Source of the DNA: Phyllostachys edulis
Lineage: Eukaryota; Streptophyta; Magnoliopsida; Poales; Poaceae
NCBI GenBank assembly: GCA_036346405.1
Contig: CM070566.1
Span: 11,442,355 to 11,506,354, forward strand
Length of the DNA: 64,000 nucleotides
Direction of reading: 5' to 3'
How positions within the stretch are numbered: the stretch's first letter is position 1; each line of letters opens with the position of its first letter. The notes beneath the pieces were generated by a model. The model did not search any database. It was not told the origin of the DNA and worked only from the letters and a program-made list of their open reading frames with translations. Positions 12,607 through 25,181 of the stretch are shown piece after piece. The translations under genes and the position numbers were made by a program.

Positions 12607-15600
12607 TGTCGAACCCAGGATTAACACCCCAAATCCTCTATGTATTTCTGAACTAGTCCCATGATCAGTAGCTAGTTCACACAGTAAACAGATATGGTAA
12701 CATCCATAAATCGCACAATTATATTAATAATCAACAGAGTTTATTACAAAAGAGGCTTACAAGCCAACAATAAAGAACACAAATAAAGACGAAGAAGATG
12801 TAGTAGAGTCCTATAATCGCCGCCACAGTAATCGATCAGGGTAGCGCCTAGTCATCGAGATCCACACAGGTAGCAAAGTCCTTCTCTGAAATTTATTTGC
12901 ATGAAGCAAGGATGAGCACAACTTCCATGCTCGCAAGTTACACCCAATTAACAGATTATAATGCATGCAAGGATATAACAAAGGAAGGCTTATTGGTTAA
13001 ATTTGCATAAAGCAGTGTTTTCTTTAAATACTTGTACTAAGTTCCAAAGCAGTTATTCTATAACTAAAATTCATTTTACAAATTCTCAATTTTATAGTCA
13101 GATAATATTCACACAAGAATGGTGAAGGATACCCTCCTATCACATAGCTTCCTGCCCACTTTCCCATTTGCATAAACCATTTGATAAAGTGTTTTGAAAA
13201 CAAAATCAAAGTATAACTTTGAGTGGCTTTACTAGCATGTCCATGACCGTGGACACGGCTATTCAATAGTTCTTAACACTCTGCAGAGGTTGTACAATTT
13301 TACCCACATGACACTAATTCTCTAGTTTGTCCCAAGATATATCTATGCCACCGCCACTACCTTAGGTAAGTGGTCTAGAGCACGTGACAAGGCCTTTACA
13401 AAGCTATTCTCATGAGCCTCCTCGCTAAGGTTTCGCTCCTTTGGGCAGAACTCACAGGATTTGAGCCCTCTTGCGCCAGATGGGACTAACGAGGTCATAA
13501 CATGACTACCCACCGTGATCTAAAGGGAACGACCACGGTGAAACATTGCAAATTAGTTGGCCAGGTCCCGCCCACACAGGATATGTGGTAGTACGATGTG
13601 GATCAGCAAAGGAACGCTCAGAGGCCGGTCCTTAAATGACTTGGGCGACTTTCCACAAAACCCATGGGCCTCGATCATAGAAATAACTCGATCCCGTGCA
13701 TCAACAAGCACCATCCAAACAACCATTTCGCCCAAGTACAAACCATCATTTTACTTCATTTTTCAAAGTCATTTATAAACTTCCATAACACACCAATGCC
13801 ATGGATATAGCTTTAAACAATATTTGATTTTTGGTAAATTCCCCAAATCAAACATTTTTGGGTCTAAGCATCACTAAGCATAATTTTTCCAAATGATCCT
13901 AGTTCATACTATTGTATCAACTGGGTTTTATCTAGGGTGACAATATATTTGATTCAAATATCAACATTGGCCATACAAAGGATTTAGGCATATCTATAAA
14001 TTTAAAACAGGAATTTAAATTACTGAATATAAATAAGCATGCAGTAATAATTTTAAATAGATTTTAAATAATAGGTGCAAATATGGTCAAAGATGTAACT
14101 TGCCTTGCTCAGTTATTTGTTCTCAAACCGCCGAATCGACTCTCCAAGTCATCTAATCTATACGAAAATAAGCTAAATTCAAACAAAATTCAAAATAGAA
14201 TTCAAATAAACTCCAAATTAAATAAGTTTAGATCAATTAGCTAGATCATGAATTTATATGAATTTATAAATTTGAATCGACAAAATCGGAGTTCGTATGA
14301 AGGAGAACGAACCACAGGAAGTTTCAAAATTACATGAAATGATGAAATAGGGGTTTTCCGAATTTCAGAATTATTTTTGTGAAGGAAAAGATGAATATGA
14401 CGTCAGCTGACATCATCACAGGATTTTCGGCCGAAAGAGAATAGGAAAAGAATTTTGACACGTGGGCCCCACTATCAAAGAGAGGGTGCATGTGGACTGG
14501 GTTCATAGAGCTTTTGGAATGGTGGGAGATTGGGAGTGCCATGTGGGCATGCTAACTGGGCAGCCACGTATGCAAAAGAGAGGACGTGGCGCCTAGGTGG
14601 TGCACGGGTCGCCCTGAGGTGGGCGAGCCACGTCGAGATAGGGTCGGCGGCCTTCGGGTCCAAGGAACCAATAACGGCAAAGACGGGCGACTACCGCGAG
14701 GTGTTCTATGGGTAAAGGAGGGCACGGGGGTTACGATGCTCACCACGGCGGTGCTGGGGCGCGACGGAAACGGCGGTACCGAGCAAAACGGTGGCGGTGA
14801 GATCGGCTTGTGGTGGCGATGGCGATGCGGCGGGTCTCCGGCAAGGACGAGGCGCGCACCGTGTAGGCGACGATCGCGCGGTTGCCAGTGTGGTTATGGG
14901 CCGGTGTCGCCGACGGCGCGCTAGAGGCGGCGACATCTTTATACGGCGCGAAAAACCTCAACCGCGTAGGTAGGAGCGAGAAAGGAGGAGGGTGGTGGGG
15001 GCGACGAGCGAGGGAATGTGCACCCTGCTCCCCTTTATAGGGCCGTGAGGTTGGCGAGGAGATTACACAAGGCGCGAGCGCACGACGACGCGCGATCCAA
15101 TAAATCGTATGTGAGGAAGAGGGAGAGGGCGAATGGGTGCGGCATGAGGCGCGGAGGAGCGCTTGGGGTGGCGCGAGGAGAGAAGGCGAGAATAGTGGCG
15201 CTGACGAGTCCTTTGCAAAGTAAAATGGCGCGAGCGAGCTACCGCTACAGGAAGAAAGGAAGAAAGAAGAAGACAATGCGGGCGGGCCCACCTGGAAGAG
15301 AGAAAGGGGAGGGTGACGGGTGGGGCCAGAAGGAGAAAGGAATGGGAGGCGGGAGCGCTGTTGGCCATCCGATTCATATCTGACGGTTATATGGTCATAC
15401 CGAAATGAAAGTAGAGCAGTCAAGGGCCGGTGTGATGAATAGGAGATGGGCCGAAGAGGATTTCGGCCCAAAAGCCTTAACCGGGATTTCAAATTATTTT
15501 CTAATTTTAAATAATCCGATTAAATAAAAAGAGCCTTAGAAAATAGCAAATAAAATCCAAAAATTCTAGAAAAATTCACGTAAATTTCTAGAGTTATTTT

Positions 15601-15943
15601 GGACTTAAAAATAATAATTCTAACTATTATTTGGTAATAGTTTTTGCATATAATTTATTTTGTCTTTAAAATAATTAGGAAAAGCTTTTAAAAATTGAAA
15701 AATTTTAGAAATTAATTAAATTTTCCTTTTTAAATTTAAATCCAATAAAATCCCAGAAAACTCCATAAATTTTCTTTTTGATTTTAAAACCAAGAAATTA
15801 ATTAATTAATTAATTTTTTCTTTTAACAAAGAAAACTCTTTTAAACTACGTAAAATCAAGGAAAATCTTCGACAGCTAGAAAATTAAATAAAATAAATTC
15901 TTTATTTATTTTTATTTTGATAACAGAACTTTGGGATGTTACA
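12607..15943 (-). repeat. Solo LTR B (gypsy), nested inside LTR A
   Basis: Ends are TGTCGAACCC (12607) and GGGATGTTACA (15943), reading TGTAACATCCC...CGACA on the minus strand. Flanks are gttgg (12602-12606) and gctgg (15944-15948), a 5-bp target duplication with one mismatch. Length is 3337 bp. A TATA-like ctataaaggg is at 15031-15040 (minus). Removing B restores a continuous LTR A. Long GC-rich open frames at 14740-15492 on the minus strand lie in the LTR and show no known domain. Confidence 0.85.
12914..13269 (-). other. LTR B copy of the conserved hairpin-palindrome pair
   Basis: gagca (12914-12918) and tgctc (12928-12932) form a five-base stem. Relative to GAGTAC/GTACTC in C, D and F, both arms have changed so that pairing is kept. 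The palindrome is decayed to ctattcaatag at 13259-13269. Confidence 0.6.
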
Positions 15944-16316
15944 GCTGGATCGGGTCAAGGAAAACAGCCAGAGGACGAGAGAAACTACCGTGAGCCGAGC
16001 CAAATTCGGTCCATGAAGGAAAATGGATAATTGAATTTCCAATTTAAGAAATAGATGGAAATTCAATTGAGACAAAATAGACAAAGAAATAAATTCGTAA
16101 AACAACCAAGAAAATACAGAAAAAAAAATCCTTGGAGCACAAGGAATCTAACTAAAACTGCTTTTTTTTAAATTGATGTTTAGATTAGTCAAATTAAATA
16201 TTTTGAATTTAGGAAATTCCCAATCGAGCTTTATTAATTCAAATAAAATTGGTGAAATTTTTGAGGACCTAAAATACTCAAAAGATTTTTGAAAAGCCAT
16301 ATTTTGGGACGTTACA

Positions 16317-16950
16317 ACCCATTCCAAAGAAATTTCCTCTTCGATGGCTCGTAGCCATAAATCGTAGATACTCCCTCTCCGCGCTCCACCCACGTCCGGA
16401 GGACACTTCACCGGAGTCCTTCGCCGACAGAGCCGCGAATTCAGCAAACAAGGTAATCACCGGACCTCGACACTCCCAGAAATCATGTATCTCCTCGCAC
16501 GCGCCCTTGCGCTCTCAAAAGAGACAAAACTCTTCCATCGAGCTATCCAGATTTGCCTTCTTCCAATGCTGCCACTTAGCACCATGATAGGCAATGCCTC
16601 GGTAACACAGCTTCATAAGCCAGATAGATAGAAGGATGTGCTCGTCCTTCGGCCCTCGCAGAGGGACAGTGACCTTAGTCATCCGCCCCTAAGCAGGACG
16701 GGGCCCATGTCGAGCAGAGCATCAAAACAAGGGCAGCGCATCTTGCGTAAACCACGAAGCTAGCACATAAACAATACGTGAAGGAACAAACAACGAATGC
16801 CCATACACCTGAGTTTGCAAATTTTTCTTCATTCAAAAGGGGAGACCATTACACAAAAAGAGGTCAGCCTCCTCTAAACCCACTCCAAAGCACATGCAAA
16901 AGTGGAGTGGGGACAAAAAAAGAGAGGAAAACTAGTAAAAACTTAATGGT
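16317..16950. other. Tat-like 3' region continued, no intact gene
   Basis: It starts with the right copy of the LTR A target duplication (accca, 16317-16321). No reading frame with a recognisable domain is seen; the stretch continues the Tat-like element interrupted at 9725. Confidence 0.45.
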
Positions 16951-17700
16951 CTAGTAAGAATCTAAAGTTGGGGCCGCTTCAAACAAGCGGAGGGTCACAC
17001 CTTGTCTCCGGGGGTGGCCCTCCGCTCGTTGGCCTCCAAAACTTCCGCCAGAGCTGCCACCGGAACCTTCCCTTTCACCCTCTGTGCCTAGACTACCCGG
17101 AGGGACTCCATCGTAGCCTCGGGACCACGTGGCCCCCAAAATCTTCAAGAAGGACATTGCTAATCCTTTGCGTCCAACGATGGGTAGAGGCCACCTCCTC
17201 GGCAGTCGCCACCGCAACAAAGCGGGTAACGAGGGCATCCATATGAGTGCAGTTCGCCTTGTCGAGAGAGGCAAGAGCCATCGACCAGCCTACATTTGTA
17301 CAATGGATCCCGTACACGCAGGCCGCTGGGAGAAACACCTCCCCTACACGCTAAAGACACTCTAGGGTGATGTCCATCTCCGCCAGGCAATGACGCCTTG
17401 GGGGAGGCAGGGCGCTGAGGTCCACCACGATGCCCTCGAGGGTTTCCATCATGTCCTGTGTCGCGCGCCACTTGTTCGAGCAGATCCCGCTATGCCCAGA
17501 TCTCCTCCTCGAGCACCTTCCGGACGCCGCGTAGAGCACGCACATTGCCCTGTAGGGTCGCATGCTCCTCCTTGAGCCCTGTTGTCCAAGCCTGAAGGAT
17601 GGTGCGCTCCTCCTCGAGCCCTACCACCTGGGCCTCTAGGGCATCCAACTTCCCGACAACGGCGTCGCGCTCCGCACTCAAGGCCTCGCTCCGGGCATGC
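16951..17700 (-). pseudogene. Antisense coiled-coil ORF remnant in the Tat-like 3' region
   Basis: On the minus strand, 17490-17681 encodes a heptad-like segment (ERDAVVGKLDALEAQVVGL, then EEHATLQGNVRALRGVRKVL) with strong coiled-coil character. Downstream frames 16951-17338 give MALASLDKANCTHMDALVTR and EEVASTHRWTQRISNVLLED in other phases, so the frame is broken several times. Grande-type Tat elements of grasses carry an extra gene on the antisense strand of their 3' region; matching this remnant to that gene is inference from position, strand and coiled coil. Its biochemical role is not known to me. It is not a functional gene here. Confidence 0.45.
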
Positions 17701-18990
17701 TCCGCGTCGACCTGCTTCTAGACCTCAGCAAAACCTCACGCCATGTCATCATTAATCGCCCACAATAACATTAAGGTATGCACGAGCATCGAGCTGTCAA
17801 AAAAATTAGAGAAAATTTCAGAAAGCAAGGGGTAGGCCAACCTTTGCTGCATTCGCCTCGACGCTCTAGAACATGTCCTGGAGGGATGTCTTCTAGAAGA
17901 GCTCCCTTACAAGGGGCGGAGCGCCGAAGCGAGCAATCTCCTCATAGACTCCCGCAGCACCCGCATGACCTTTAAGTCAGCAGGACAAAGTGGGCCCAAG
18001 TTCGTTGTACCCATGACAGCCGAAGCGGCGGCCGTCGAGGGTGCCGCCTCAAAACTCACTGATGCGGAGCCACCATCGCCGCGACTACCGCCCCCGTCAC
18101 TAACAACTTCACCACAAACACTTGGGTTAGATCCATGAGCTAGCTCAAGGCAAGCGGGATACGATGCATACCAATGGGCTCCATGGGTCGTAGGGTAACC
18201 CCAAAGGTCCTCAAAGACTTATCATAAACATCTCGACGGTGTCATTATCCGATGACTCTTCCACCGACAAATTCGTTAGGCCAAACAAGCCCGCCACACC
18301 ATCCGCCTCCGTCGCGGCATGCTCACCCTTCTCCGCCGCCGCATCATACTCGCTCGTCCTCACCGTCGTGTGATCAGCGGAGGAGGCACCGTGTACACCC
18401 GAGGAGAGGCTGCTGGACCGAGCACGCTCCCCCCGCTCTGAGGTCTCCTGCGCCACCCTCTTGGTCAGTCGCCCTGCCACATCCTCCCTGCCACAGGAAG
18501 AGCCACCCACCTTGTGGGACCAAGCAAAGGGCACTACAAAGAATCGGCCGGCCGCCGACCAGCATGCGGCACGCTTCTTCTTCCCCTCGTCTAGGTCCAG
18601 ACGCTCCGCAAGCGGATCGACGCACCGTACGCTCGATTCAAGCAAGCCTCCCGCACGACCAACTGGTGCTTCGCATGCTCTTCGCCCGTATAGGGGCCCA
18701 AGAGCTGCTCCGTGGCTCGGGCCACTTCGACGATGGGCACAACTACCGAGGTACAAGCAGGCCAGGTCAGTAGTCAAAATAAACAAAAAGAAAATACATC
18801 AAAAGGGGAAGGGGAGCATATAACATCACCAAACTCAAGACTTTCGTGACTCCACGCCTCGGGGTCCCAAGACAAATGATGGCTCTGGAGGTCAATTTTG
18901 AGCCCCTAACTCCACACGCCACCCTTGTGCTAGGGGCCAAACCCCGAAGGCACAAAACTCCTCCACAAGGTCGCGAGTGGAGAGACGCTT
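17701..18990. other. Tat-like 3' region, decayed, no intact gene
   Basis: GC-rich frames exist on both strands (for example 18211-18786 minus and 18252-18773 plus) but none shows a recognisable domain, and they overlap each other. The region is probably the decayed continuation of the antisense gene. The last five bases, cgctt (18986-18990), are the left flank of element D. Confidence 0.35.
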
Positions 18991-19780
18991 TGTAACATCC
19001 CTATATTCCTGAGTTTTTGAAAATTTTGAAAACTTTAAAAACTAACCATTTGGTTTTATTAATTCGCTAAAGCTTAATCTGTAATTTAGAATTTTAAAAG
19101 AAGTTTAATTTGAATTAATTAAAACTTGAACTAATTGAAGTTGGTTTAGTTGAGTTTTACGGATTTTAAAGTTGGTTTTTCCTTTTGCCTTATGTTAAAA
19201 GTAATTACTTGCAAAAAATTAAAAGCAATAGTTGTGAAAATATTTTTACTAAGTCCTAAATAATTCAAGGGATTTCTGTGAATTTTACTAGAATTTTTGG
19301 GCGGCTTGAGCTATTTTCTAAAAATGCTTTTGCTTTTCTGGTATTTTCTAAAATAAAAAATCCTTAGAATTTCCCCCTCTTGGCTTGGGCCGAATCTTCT
19401 CGGCCCATTCCCAATTCATCTGCCCAGCCACGCCTATCTCCCATCTCCCCACCTCCCTTCGGCGATCATCCCACTTCGACGGACGGCTGCATCGCTCAGC
19501 GCCTTCCCCTGCTCTCCTCCTCTCTCTCACAGTGGGCCTCATTGTCACCTCCGCCGGGTCGTCCCCTACCTCCGGCCGTCAGCCTCCAGTGTCGCCATGA
19601 TTCGATTCCGAGCCGCCTCCCCTCGCCTTCTAGCGCCTACCTTGTCACGCTTGGTCGCACCGCCCCTCACCTCCATGCCTGCGGCGCCCTCTTGTTCCCT
19701 TCTCCGCGGATCTCGTTGCTCGCCGCCCGCCATTAAAGCCGCACGACGAGCTCTCTTTCTCCTCCTCCTGCCCCCATCGC

Positions 19781-19789
19781 CTATAAAAG
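19781..19789 (+). promoter_or_regulatory. TATA box of LTR D
   Basis: ctataaaag, followed by CT repeats about 25 bp downstream. The 3' LTR copy has the matching cttataaag near 25998. This would start the genomic RNA of the element. Confidence 0.55.
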
Positions 19790-21537
19790 CAAGCCCCGGA
19801 CCGCCTCTCTCTCTCTCTCTTCCTCACTCACTCTTCCTCTCTCCAAGGCGCCGGATTTGAGTTTTCATCACCACGGCCAGGAAGCTGGCCAGACTCGCCG
19901 CCGCAAGCTTCCTCCGCCGCCGACCCCACCTCCCAGATCGCCAGCCGAGGCACACTGTGCGCACTCTCCGCCCCTCAGAGTCTCTGTTGAACCCCCCGCT
20001 CGCCGTTGAGCCGCCGCCACGACCTCCCGTCTTGCAGTGCACATCAAGATCCCCATGAGCTCCTCTTCACGCTGGTGCCCTCGCCACGGCCCAAGGTTGT
20101 TCACGGCGACTATTGGCCGAGCGCGCCACTACACTCGGTCCGACGTGGCAAGCCGCGTGGCTGCCATCGTGGCGCCAACAATGGCCGCACACCCTTTGCT
20201 AACGTGTCACCCGGTCGGTGTGAGGTGGATTTTTTCGGTTTTCTTTAGAAAAATAATTTGGCCGAAAAACTAAATCCCAAGGCTGACGCCAGCTGACGCA
20301 ATAAATTAATTTTTCTTTAGAAAATTAATTCCAAAAATCAGGAAATTCTTTTTTCTTGATTTTATGCAATTCCCTATCTTCCTTTGGCCATAACTTCCTC
20401 ATTCGAACTCCGATTCGAGTGATTCAAATTTCTAAATTCATCTAAATTCCTTGTCTTCCTATTAGAATTTATTTAGTATTTATTTGGATTTTATTTGGAG
20501 TTGTTTTATTTATTTAGCTTTGTTCAAGACGATAGATTCCTGCTTCTAAGACTTCGCAGACTTCGATTTAATCGGCACCCCTACTCTTCAACGAAGGTAA
20601 GTCGAGACCTTTGATCATATTGAACCCATCTTTATAAAAGTATATTGTTTGATATAAACATGCATTGCTAATTCTATAATGAATGGTTTCGGATTAGTTA
20701 ATTACCTAATTGCCATTATGCCTCCTTGATAAATTGTGAGCGACATGTATCCTTAAATGACATAAATCCTTGGACACCCTAGGATGGGTTATTTTAGTTG
20801 GATATTATTGTACTACCAACATGGGTATCGTGTTTGCTTGGACATGCTTCGGTAGACGTCGGTTTCACCATGAATCATTCAATATTAGTTTACCCCAAAT
20901 AAGACCTGACGCGTGGCTTGTGTAGTAGCGCCGGTGTTGCCGATTAAAATGAAGTGTGGTCTGTGTGAGACCACGACATTTGTTGTCACCTTAACTAAAA
21001 TTTGTGGTGCCAGAACTGGGGTGGTCCTCTGGCTGGGTTGAACCCAACAAAGATGAATTTGACTAAAGGAATTATGGAACCGTGGCAAGCCACTTTTGAT
21101 AAAAGATGTTGTGTTTTGGCAAGTTTGAACGAAAATGATTTATGCTCGGACGAGTGGGTGGTGGTAAAAGGTGGGTGCCGTAACGCACACTTGGAATGTG
21201 GAAATGTCTCGTCTGAGCAACCAACTAAGGACTTAACCTTGAACCATTGATCTGGGCCTTAATTGTACAACCACATGTCTAGACTGGGATAGACCTGGCC
21301 AACTAATTAGCTATGCTTTGATTCGGTTCTGTTTTGGTTGGGAATGGCGCAAGAGGGGGCCCGTAACGGTAACCCCTTAGCGAACATAACCGAGTCAAAT
21401 CAGAACTTTGTAAAGGCCTTGTCACGTACTCTAGACTGCTTACCTAAGGTAGTGAGCGTGGCATAGATATATGCTTAACAAACTAGAGAACTCGTGTCTT
21501 GTGGGTCAAGTCGCATAACCTCTCGCAGAGTGTAAAA

Positions 21538-21868
21538 CTATTCGAATAGCCGTGTCCCCGGTTACGGACATGCCTGGTGATTTCACGCAAGGGGTAGACT
21601 TTAATCGAAAATGTTGGAATGGGTTGTTCGAATCTAGTTTTGGTTGTGGTTGTTGGTTGGGAAGTGAACGGGGTGTTCACTAGTTGTTTCAAAGAAAATT
21701 GTTTACTTATGTATTAATCTTTTAAATTGTGCTTTGCAATCTACTTACTGTATTTACTGTCAAATATTGCTTTCTGCAAAATAGCCATAAAGCTATCCTT
21801 GTCAAGCCTTGCATGAATATTACTTGCATACATTTCCTGCGACTTCTTCGAGTACATTCAAAGTACTC
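21538..21868 (+). other. LTR D copy of the conserved hairpin-palindrome pair
   Basis: Palindrome ctattcgaatag (21538-21549), followed by a TGTCC...GGACA inverted repeat. Then GAGTAC (21850-21855) and GTACTC (21863-21868) form a six-base stem about 300 bases downstream. Confidence 0.7.
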
Positions 21869-22249
21869 ACGGCTTATGCCTCTGCTTAAATCAAGAGAGG
21901 AGGGTGAACCAAAGTGAACTCGAGCTCCATGGAGAAGATTATTTTGAAGACTATGCGAATTAGGTCGATCCTTCACTCAATTGCCTGTGGGCATATTGGG
22001 TGACCTCCACCGGATGTTTGGTTTCACCGCAAGCTCTCTTTTGTTGCTTAGTTCTCACGTGGCAAACTTTGTAAGACTTGACCATAAGGTCCTTTTGCTA
22101 TTAAATATTAATTTGTCTACTTCATCTATAGTTTAGGTGTACGGTTTGATTACACCAATGTTGCAACTCGGTGCACTAGCTATCGATCCAGGAATAGTGC
22201 GATTATACACAGAGGGTCTTGGATCCGGAGATCCGGGTCCCTACAAAGG

Positions 22250-22262
22250 TGGTATCGAGAGC
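22250..22262 (+). other. PBS-like site of element D
   Basis: tggtatcgagagc differs from the initiator-Met PBS TGGTATCAGAGC mainly by one extra base. It lies four bases after the LTR end. The altered site may prime poorly. Confidence 0.7.
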
Positions 22263-22777
22263 TGGTCGATCAGAGGATCGTAACCATAGTTAGCATGGTC
22301 GTTTAGTCAAGACTTCAAAATTTTATTTTGTAAATCAAACCAACAATTAACCTGAATAGTATTCTCCTCTCATCTTACTCTATTCTTCCTCATCTTATGC
22401 TAATCTCTCCTTATTCCGTTCTCAAGGTCTGACTTCTTATCTTTTCTGAACTTTGTTTCTGAATGTAAAGTGACCCTCTTATCTCGATAATCTCTATAGG
22501 ATCGAGCTTTGCTTGGAGTCGCCCACCCATATAAGATAGATTAGTAGTGCAGTTACCCTTTTAATTTCAGTATCGTTTAGTCCGATAGATAGGATCTGTG
22601 GCTTGAGTTTTGTTGCCTCTTGTAGCTTTCCGGCTATTGTTCATTGGGTTAAACCAACTTTCCCCAATTAGGTTGTCCCGTCTTTCTCCCCTGTTCTCTC
22701 TCGTCTATTGTGCTTTTCCCTCTTTCCTATTGTGCTTTCTTCCTCCCGTCTATTAAACCTGGGAAGATTTGTTTCAA

Positions 22778-24850
22778 ATGGATCAAACCCCCACCTCAGC
22801 AGGTCTTACTGGATCAGTGGACCCCAACGCTAGTGTTAACCCCAACGCACCACCTCCACTGGCCACAATAGCAGACCAAGGCTTGGGTCCGCTTTATGGC
22901 AACTGCATCAGCTTGATGGATGCCGAATGCATTATGAATCGATGACGAACCAACAGAATCGCATCACGCAAATCTTTAGTCAACATGATGTACCAGCACA
23001 ACCAGATTGTTGTTGCTCTTATGACAATGGTGAACCAGAACCATCAGGGCACTGCCATGCTACCGCCACCACCAGCGTTACAGCCATCAAAGTTTGTAAG
23101 GTTCATAAGGGCACACCCACCTACTTTTTCCAACCCCTCTACACCACTAGATGCCGAAGATTGGCTATGCTCTATTGTGGAGAAACTCACCATTGCTCAA
23201 TGTGATGATCGTGAAAAAGTTCTTTATGCCACACAGCAGCTAGAAGGCACCGCAGCAGCATGGTGGGAAAACTACTATGCAGGACATGAGGACCCCCAAG
23301 ATATTACCTGGGTTGAGTTTGAAGTAGTTTTTCGTCGCTCTTACGTCCCAGATAGCGTAATAAAGGTAAAGAAAAATAAATTGCCAAGGATCCACCACTG
23401 TATATCCCATCTCCAGGACATGAGTCACGTTCTTCCCGAAGGTCACCATCTTGGGAAGTACGTTATCTGTTACAGATGTGGTGGACAAGGGCACTTCGCC
23501 TGCGGATGCCCTCAAAAGGGAAAGCCAAAACGAGATAATCCTTGTGCTAACTGCAAAAGCACGGGACACTATTATTCCAAGTGCCCCAAAAAGGAGCCTA
23601 CCCAATATAAAGTCTATAACTATTGCGGCAAGGAAGGGCACTTCGTCAAACAATGTTCCTTACATAAACAAGCGTTCTTGGCACCACAAGCAACCTCAGC
23701 ATTGGAAATCAGATCAGAAGAGCCTCAAACGTCTCACCAAGCAGCAATGATTCATCAGCCTGTCATAAGAAGTCCAGTGAGCCATGACATTACAAGCGAA
23801 GCTCAAGCTGAGCAAAGGCAATTATGGGTCAGCCCATCGAACCGGTCTAAGGATTGTGCCCGTATCCATGGTGGAGAGATAGGGCATAATGCCAGTGAGC
23901 ACAAACTCGACTGCTCGAGCTGTGAAGAAAATCAACCACTTGAAGAGTGTCCAATGAACAAGCATGAGGAATTTCAAGCCAATCTTATCCAAGCCAAGGA
24001 AGACAGAACTGTGAGTACTCTCGCCAAGAGCAATCCCGAGGCACTCCATTTAGAAGCTACCTGCCATCAACCGGACAACCGTCACAAGAGGAAGATGGTG
24101 GATCTAGACCAACCTGATGCAAGTAACTCCAAGACTCGGGTGAATCAGCCTCAATACAACCCAGCACCAACCGCAGTCCCACTCATCACTCCAGGACCAG
24201 CACTACTTTCATCAATGCAGATATTCCGCGACAACGATGGTGGCCAACCTCAGCAGAACAAAACAACCCAGGCAAGGATGCAAGGTTTCAAATGTCAGGA
24301 TATGGGATAGTTTGCCAATAAATGCCCGCGAAGACCATCAGCACTTCCTTCAACTAGCATTCCAAAAGCCACTCTGATCGCAACAATAACACCAAAGTAG
24401 CAGTGGTAAAAACAATGTAAAATACATGTCACAATCACAGAATACGAAGTTTAGGCTTGCCAATGCCTCAAGAAACAACCGTGAACTGGGCGGCCACTTT
24501 GTTGCTCCTCAACACATCCATTGGAGCCCCACACGAAGAGCTCGCCTCATGTCGCAGAATCCAAGAGTTTCAATCGCGCCAGATGGGCCACTATGCCAAG
24601 ACTTGCCCACTCAAGAAGGCTTCATCAACAGGACATCCGCAGCAAGCCAGAATGATTGCGCAGCACCCTGCTAGTTTTGCTCCCCCTGATACCTTCCAGA
24701 TCCCTGCAACAGCACCTCGCCCCGCTACCCCATGATTTTGCATCTTCGACAACAACACCAACCGCAGGGAAACAACAATTCAGCTCCAGGAGTCACCTGT
24801 TACAGATGCCACCAGATGGGTCATTACGCCACAGCTGTTCTTAAACGCCA
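22778..24850 (+). pseudogene. gag: Degenerate gag with multiple zinc-knuckle-like modules
   Basis: ATG at 22778 (MDQTPTSAGLTGS) opens a frame that shifts before 22985, where a 441-residue frame runs to 24310. Within it are the capsid-like motifs DAEDWLCSIVEKL and EGTAAAWWENYYAG, then an abrupt jump at about 23385 straight to the knuckles, suggesting internal loss of capsid sequence. Complete CCHC boxes are CYRCGGQGHFACGC and CANCKSTGHYYSKC. A third (YNYCGKEGHFVKQC) lacks its first Cys. Further decayed modules lie at about 23855, 24290, 24580 and 24800 (CYRCHQMGHYA). Gag packages element RNA; this copy has stops at 24308 and later and is nonfunctional. Confidence 0.75.
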
Positions 24851-25181
24851 AGCCATGACTCCGCCCACTTAACTTGGGAGCTATACCAGCCCGGATCACT
24901 ACACCAGGAGCAGGCCAAGGAACAACACAGACTCCAAGTCAAGCCACCAGGACTTCACTTCCTTCTGCAAGAGGACAAGTGAATCAAGTCACCGTAGTAC
25001 CAGCTCAATCAACTCAGAACTTCATTCTTGGTAAGTGCTAAGTCAGTGCAGCTTCAGTTCCAGTTTTGTTTTGCTCAAGAAGAGAAGTTGCTTAGAAGGG
25101 TGAGCAAAGTCTGAATCCCTGAACCTATTCTCTAGTCAGCCCGAATCTCGGGGTCGAGATTCCCTTTAAGGGGTATAGGTT
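24851..25181. other. 3' internal region of element D, no pol
   Basis: No coding motif is seen. The segment ends in purine-rich aaggggtatagg just before the second LTR, a weak polypurine-tract candidate. Confidence 0.4.

Larger units (their letters stand above)
9726..16316 (-). repeat. Solo LTR A (gypsy), split by solo LTR B
   Basis: The plus-strand left end is TGTCGGGACCC and the right end GGGACGTTACA, so the LTR reads TGTAACGTCCC...GACA on the minus strand. Both sides carry the same 5-bp duplication accca (9721-9725 and 16317-16321), showing a single insertion with no internal region left. Its own length, without the inserted LTR B, is about 3.25 kb, very close to the 3255 bp of LTR D, which it resembles along its length. 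A TATA box ctataaatag lies at 12454-12463 on the minus strand. It formed by recombination between the two LTRs of a full element. Confidence 0.88.
7446..18990 (+). mobile_element. Tat-like gypsy element remnant, 3' half, interrupted
   Basis: The plus-strand pol C-terminus at 7452-7702 is followed by a long noncoding 3' region with three tandem arrays (7743-9420) and, beyond inserted LTRs A and B, a minus-strand coiled-coil remnant (16951-17700). A long 3' internal region with tandem repeats and an antisense reading frame is a known feature of Grande/RIRE2-type members of the Tat lineage; the lineage call is inference from this layout. Element C cuts it at 7445/7446, solo LTR A inserted at 9725/16317, and element D begins at 18991. 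Neither of its own LTRs is recognised in the window. Confidence 0.6.
18991..22245 (+). repeat. 5' LTR of element D
   Basis: Begins TGTAACATCCC and ends GGGTCCCTACA, with TG...CA ends, 3255 bp. A TATA box ctataaaag lies at 19781-19789, followed by a CT-rich stretch, a typical plant LTR core promoter. The conserved palindrome is at 21538-21549 and the hairpin at 21850-21868. Confidence 0.85.

Noticed and set aside
14740..15492. 250-codon minus-strand open frame
   Set aside because: Lies in the GC-rich promoter part of solo LTR B, has no known domain and overlaps other frames; open by composition.
22985..24310. Host CCHC zinc-finger gene
   Set aside because: Sits between LTRs with a PBS and has gag capsid motifs; it is retrotransposon gag.
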